64,000 nucleotides of DNA from Bacillus sp. X1(2014) (lineage in GTDB: Bacteria > Bacillota > Bacilli > Bacillales_B > DSM-18226), in assembly GCF_007678255.1 (NCBI RefSeq), contig NZ_VEED01000013.1, positions 1 to 64,000 on the forward strand, read 5' to 3'. The position numbers and the translations under genes are program-made. This document shows, one piece after another, positions 63,076-64,000 of the stretch (position 1 is its first letter; the number at the start of each line of letters is the position of its first letter). The notes below the pieces were generated by a model. The model did no database searches. It saw only the letters and a program-made list of their open reading frames with translations, and had not been told where the DNA came from.

Positions 63076-64000
63076 TTGGCAAAAAAAGTTTTAAAGGATT
63101 TCTTAATACCCCAACTGAACGAGTTGAGGGAAAACGGCCTCTACAATGTCATTGATACTGTAGAAGGACCAAACGGCCCAATAATTACTATCAATGGCAA
63201 AGCATTAATCAATATGTCATCCAATAATTATCTTGGTCTTGCCAATAATGAAAGAATGAAGCAAAAAGCGCATGAAGCAATTGACGAGTATGGGTTAGGA
63301 GCCGGTGCGGTCCGTACAATCAATGGTACATTGACCATTCATAATGAATTGGAGAAAACAATTGCAAAGTTCAAGCATACCGAAGCGGCCATTGCCTTCC
63401 AATCCGGGTTCAATTGCAACATGGGTGCTATTTCAGCCTTGATGACAAAGAAGGATGCCATTCTCTCCGATGAATTGAACCATGCATCAATCATTGATGG
63501 ATGCAGATTATCAGGAGCGAAAATTATCCGCGTCAAACATCAGGACATGGACGATTTGCGCCGCGTTGCGAAAGAAACGATTGAAAGTGGTTTATACGAA
63601 AAAGTCATGTACATCACGGACGGAGTTTTCTCAATGGACGGTGATGTAGCGAAACTTCCAGAAATCGTTGAAATTGCTGAAGAGTTTGGGTTGATCACGT
63701 ACGTAGATGATGCCCATGGTTCTGGGGTAATGGGGAATGGTGCTGGTACAGTCAAGCATTTTGGACTCTCAGACCGCATTGATCTTCAGATTGGGACCCT
63801 TTCAAAAGCGATTGGTGTCGTAGGCGGTTATGTAGCAGGTACAGAACAGCTGATTGACTGGCTGAAAGTTCGTGCACGTCCATTCCTATTTTCAACATCA
63901 TTGACTCCTGGAGATGCGGCTGCATGTATCGAAGCAATCAATATCATGTCCGAATCGACAGAAAAGGTTGAAAAGCTTTGGGAAAACGGAAGATATCTAA
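63076..64000 (+). CDS. kbl: Glycine C-acetyltransferase (2-amino-3-ketobutyrate CoA ligase), 3' end outside window
   Basis: A TTG start at 63076 has AAAGGAGG upstream and the frame stays open to the window end (308 residues seen of about 395). It is a fold-type I PLP enzyme of the alpha-oxoamine synthase family: [55 protein letters not shown] and [13 protein letters not shown] (PLP lysine) are typical of Kbl. It converts 2-amino-3-oxobutanoate plus CoA to glycine and acetyl-CoA in threonine breakdown; threonine dehydrogenase would be the expected partner. Confidence 0.93.
   Translation, partial: MAKKVLKDFLIPQLNELRENGLYNVIDTVEGPNGPIITINGKALINMSSNNYLGLANNERMKQKAHEAIDEYGLGAGAVRTINGTLTIHNELEKTIAKFKHTEAAIAFQSGFNCNMGAISALMTKKDAILSDELNHASIIDGCRLSGAKIIRVKHQDMDDLRRVAKETIESGLYEKVMYITDGVFSMDGDVAKLPEIVEIAEEFGLITYVDDAHGSGVMGNGAGTVKHFGLSDRIDLQIGTLSKAIGVVGGYVAGTEQLIDWLKVRARPFLFSTSLTPGDAAACIEAINIMSESTEKVEKLWENGRYL

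Overview
This window looks like a low-GC, endospore-forming member of the Bacillaceae (Bacillus/Neobacillus-like; genus not provable from here). The evidence is the strong AGGAGG-type ribosome sites, frequent TTG/GTG starts, a tricistronic ger spore-germination operon, a Spo0E-like small protein, a XylR-type xyl operator, CcpA cre sites and sigma-54 (SigL) promoters. All coordinates and hairpins were read by eye; no search or folding program was run. No tRNA, rRNA, CRISPR array, intact insertion sequence or prophage was seen.

1-15.5 kb, hemicellulose use and germination. The window opens in the end of xylose isomerase (xylA), followed by xylB, an aldo/keto reductase and a NodB-type deacetylase. 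Next come a YesL-like membrane protein, a YesM/YesN-type two-component system and a sugar ABC importer (binding protein plus two permeases, no ATPase). A gerB-gerA-gerC operon follows. A secreted GH10 xylanase on the minus strand has a textbook XylR operator over its promoter.

15.6-20.9 kb, four-carbon acid sugar catabolism. A PrpR_N-type regulator with a degenerate AAA+ domain precedes a KdgT-like permease, a DUF1537-family kinase and a PdxA2-like dehydrogenase. This is the minimal D-threonate (or related acid) route to dihydroxyacetone phosphate, with a perfect cre site in front.

20.9-25.5 kb. A small membrane protein, a MalT-type LuxR regulator and an FAD monooxygenase lie between two near-identical terminator hairpins.

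25.5-51.4 kb, the standout: a sulfur-amino-acid catabolism and sulfide-disposal island. It starts with a LysR/YeiH divergent pair and a sigma-54 operon tauE-sqr-cstB (sulfur-anion export, sulfide oxidation, persulfide dioxygenase/rhodanese). A second sigma-54 promoter drives a PatB/MalY C-S lyase, followed by a sigma-54 activator with a cysteine cluster. Then come an amino-acid permease, RidA, D-cysteine desulfhydrase, a second PatB, a cystathionine/methionine gamma-lyase-like enzyme and a TcyABC-like cystine importer. A third sigma-54 promoter drives thioredoxin reductase and a CPDC thioredoxin. The island ends with an aminotransferase plus cysteine dioxygenase (the probable cysteine sulfinate route) and pyruvate carboxylase. 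Together these genes could import cystine, reduce it, split L- and D-cysteine to pyruvate, ammonia and sulfide or sulfite, detoxify and export the sulfur, and feed pyruvate into oxaloacetate. Between the gamma-lyase and the cystine importer lies a colinear, decayed remnant of a second patB-activator module.

51.7-62.6 kb, aromatic catabolism. A XylR_N/V4R regulator with a PucR-type output precedes a two-component flavin monooxygenase, its flavin reductase, a dedicated FAD synthetase, an MhpB/LigB-type extradiol dioxygenase, an MhpC-like hydrolase, an MhpD-like hydratase, an MFS transporter and a flavodoxin-less CysJ-like reductase. The window ends in glycine C-acetyltransferase (kbl), behind a long leader with a perfect cre site.
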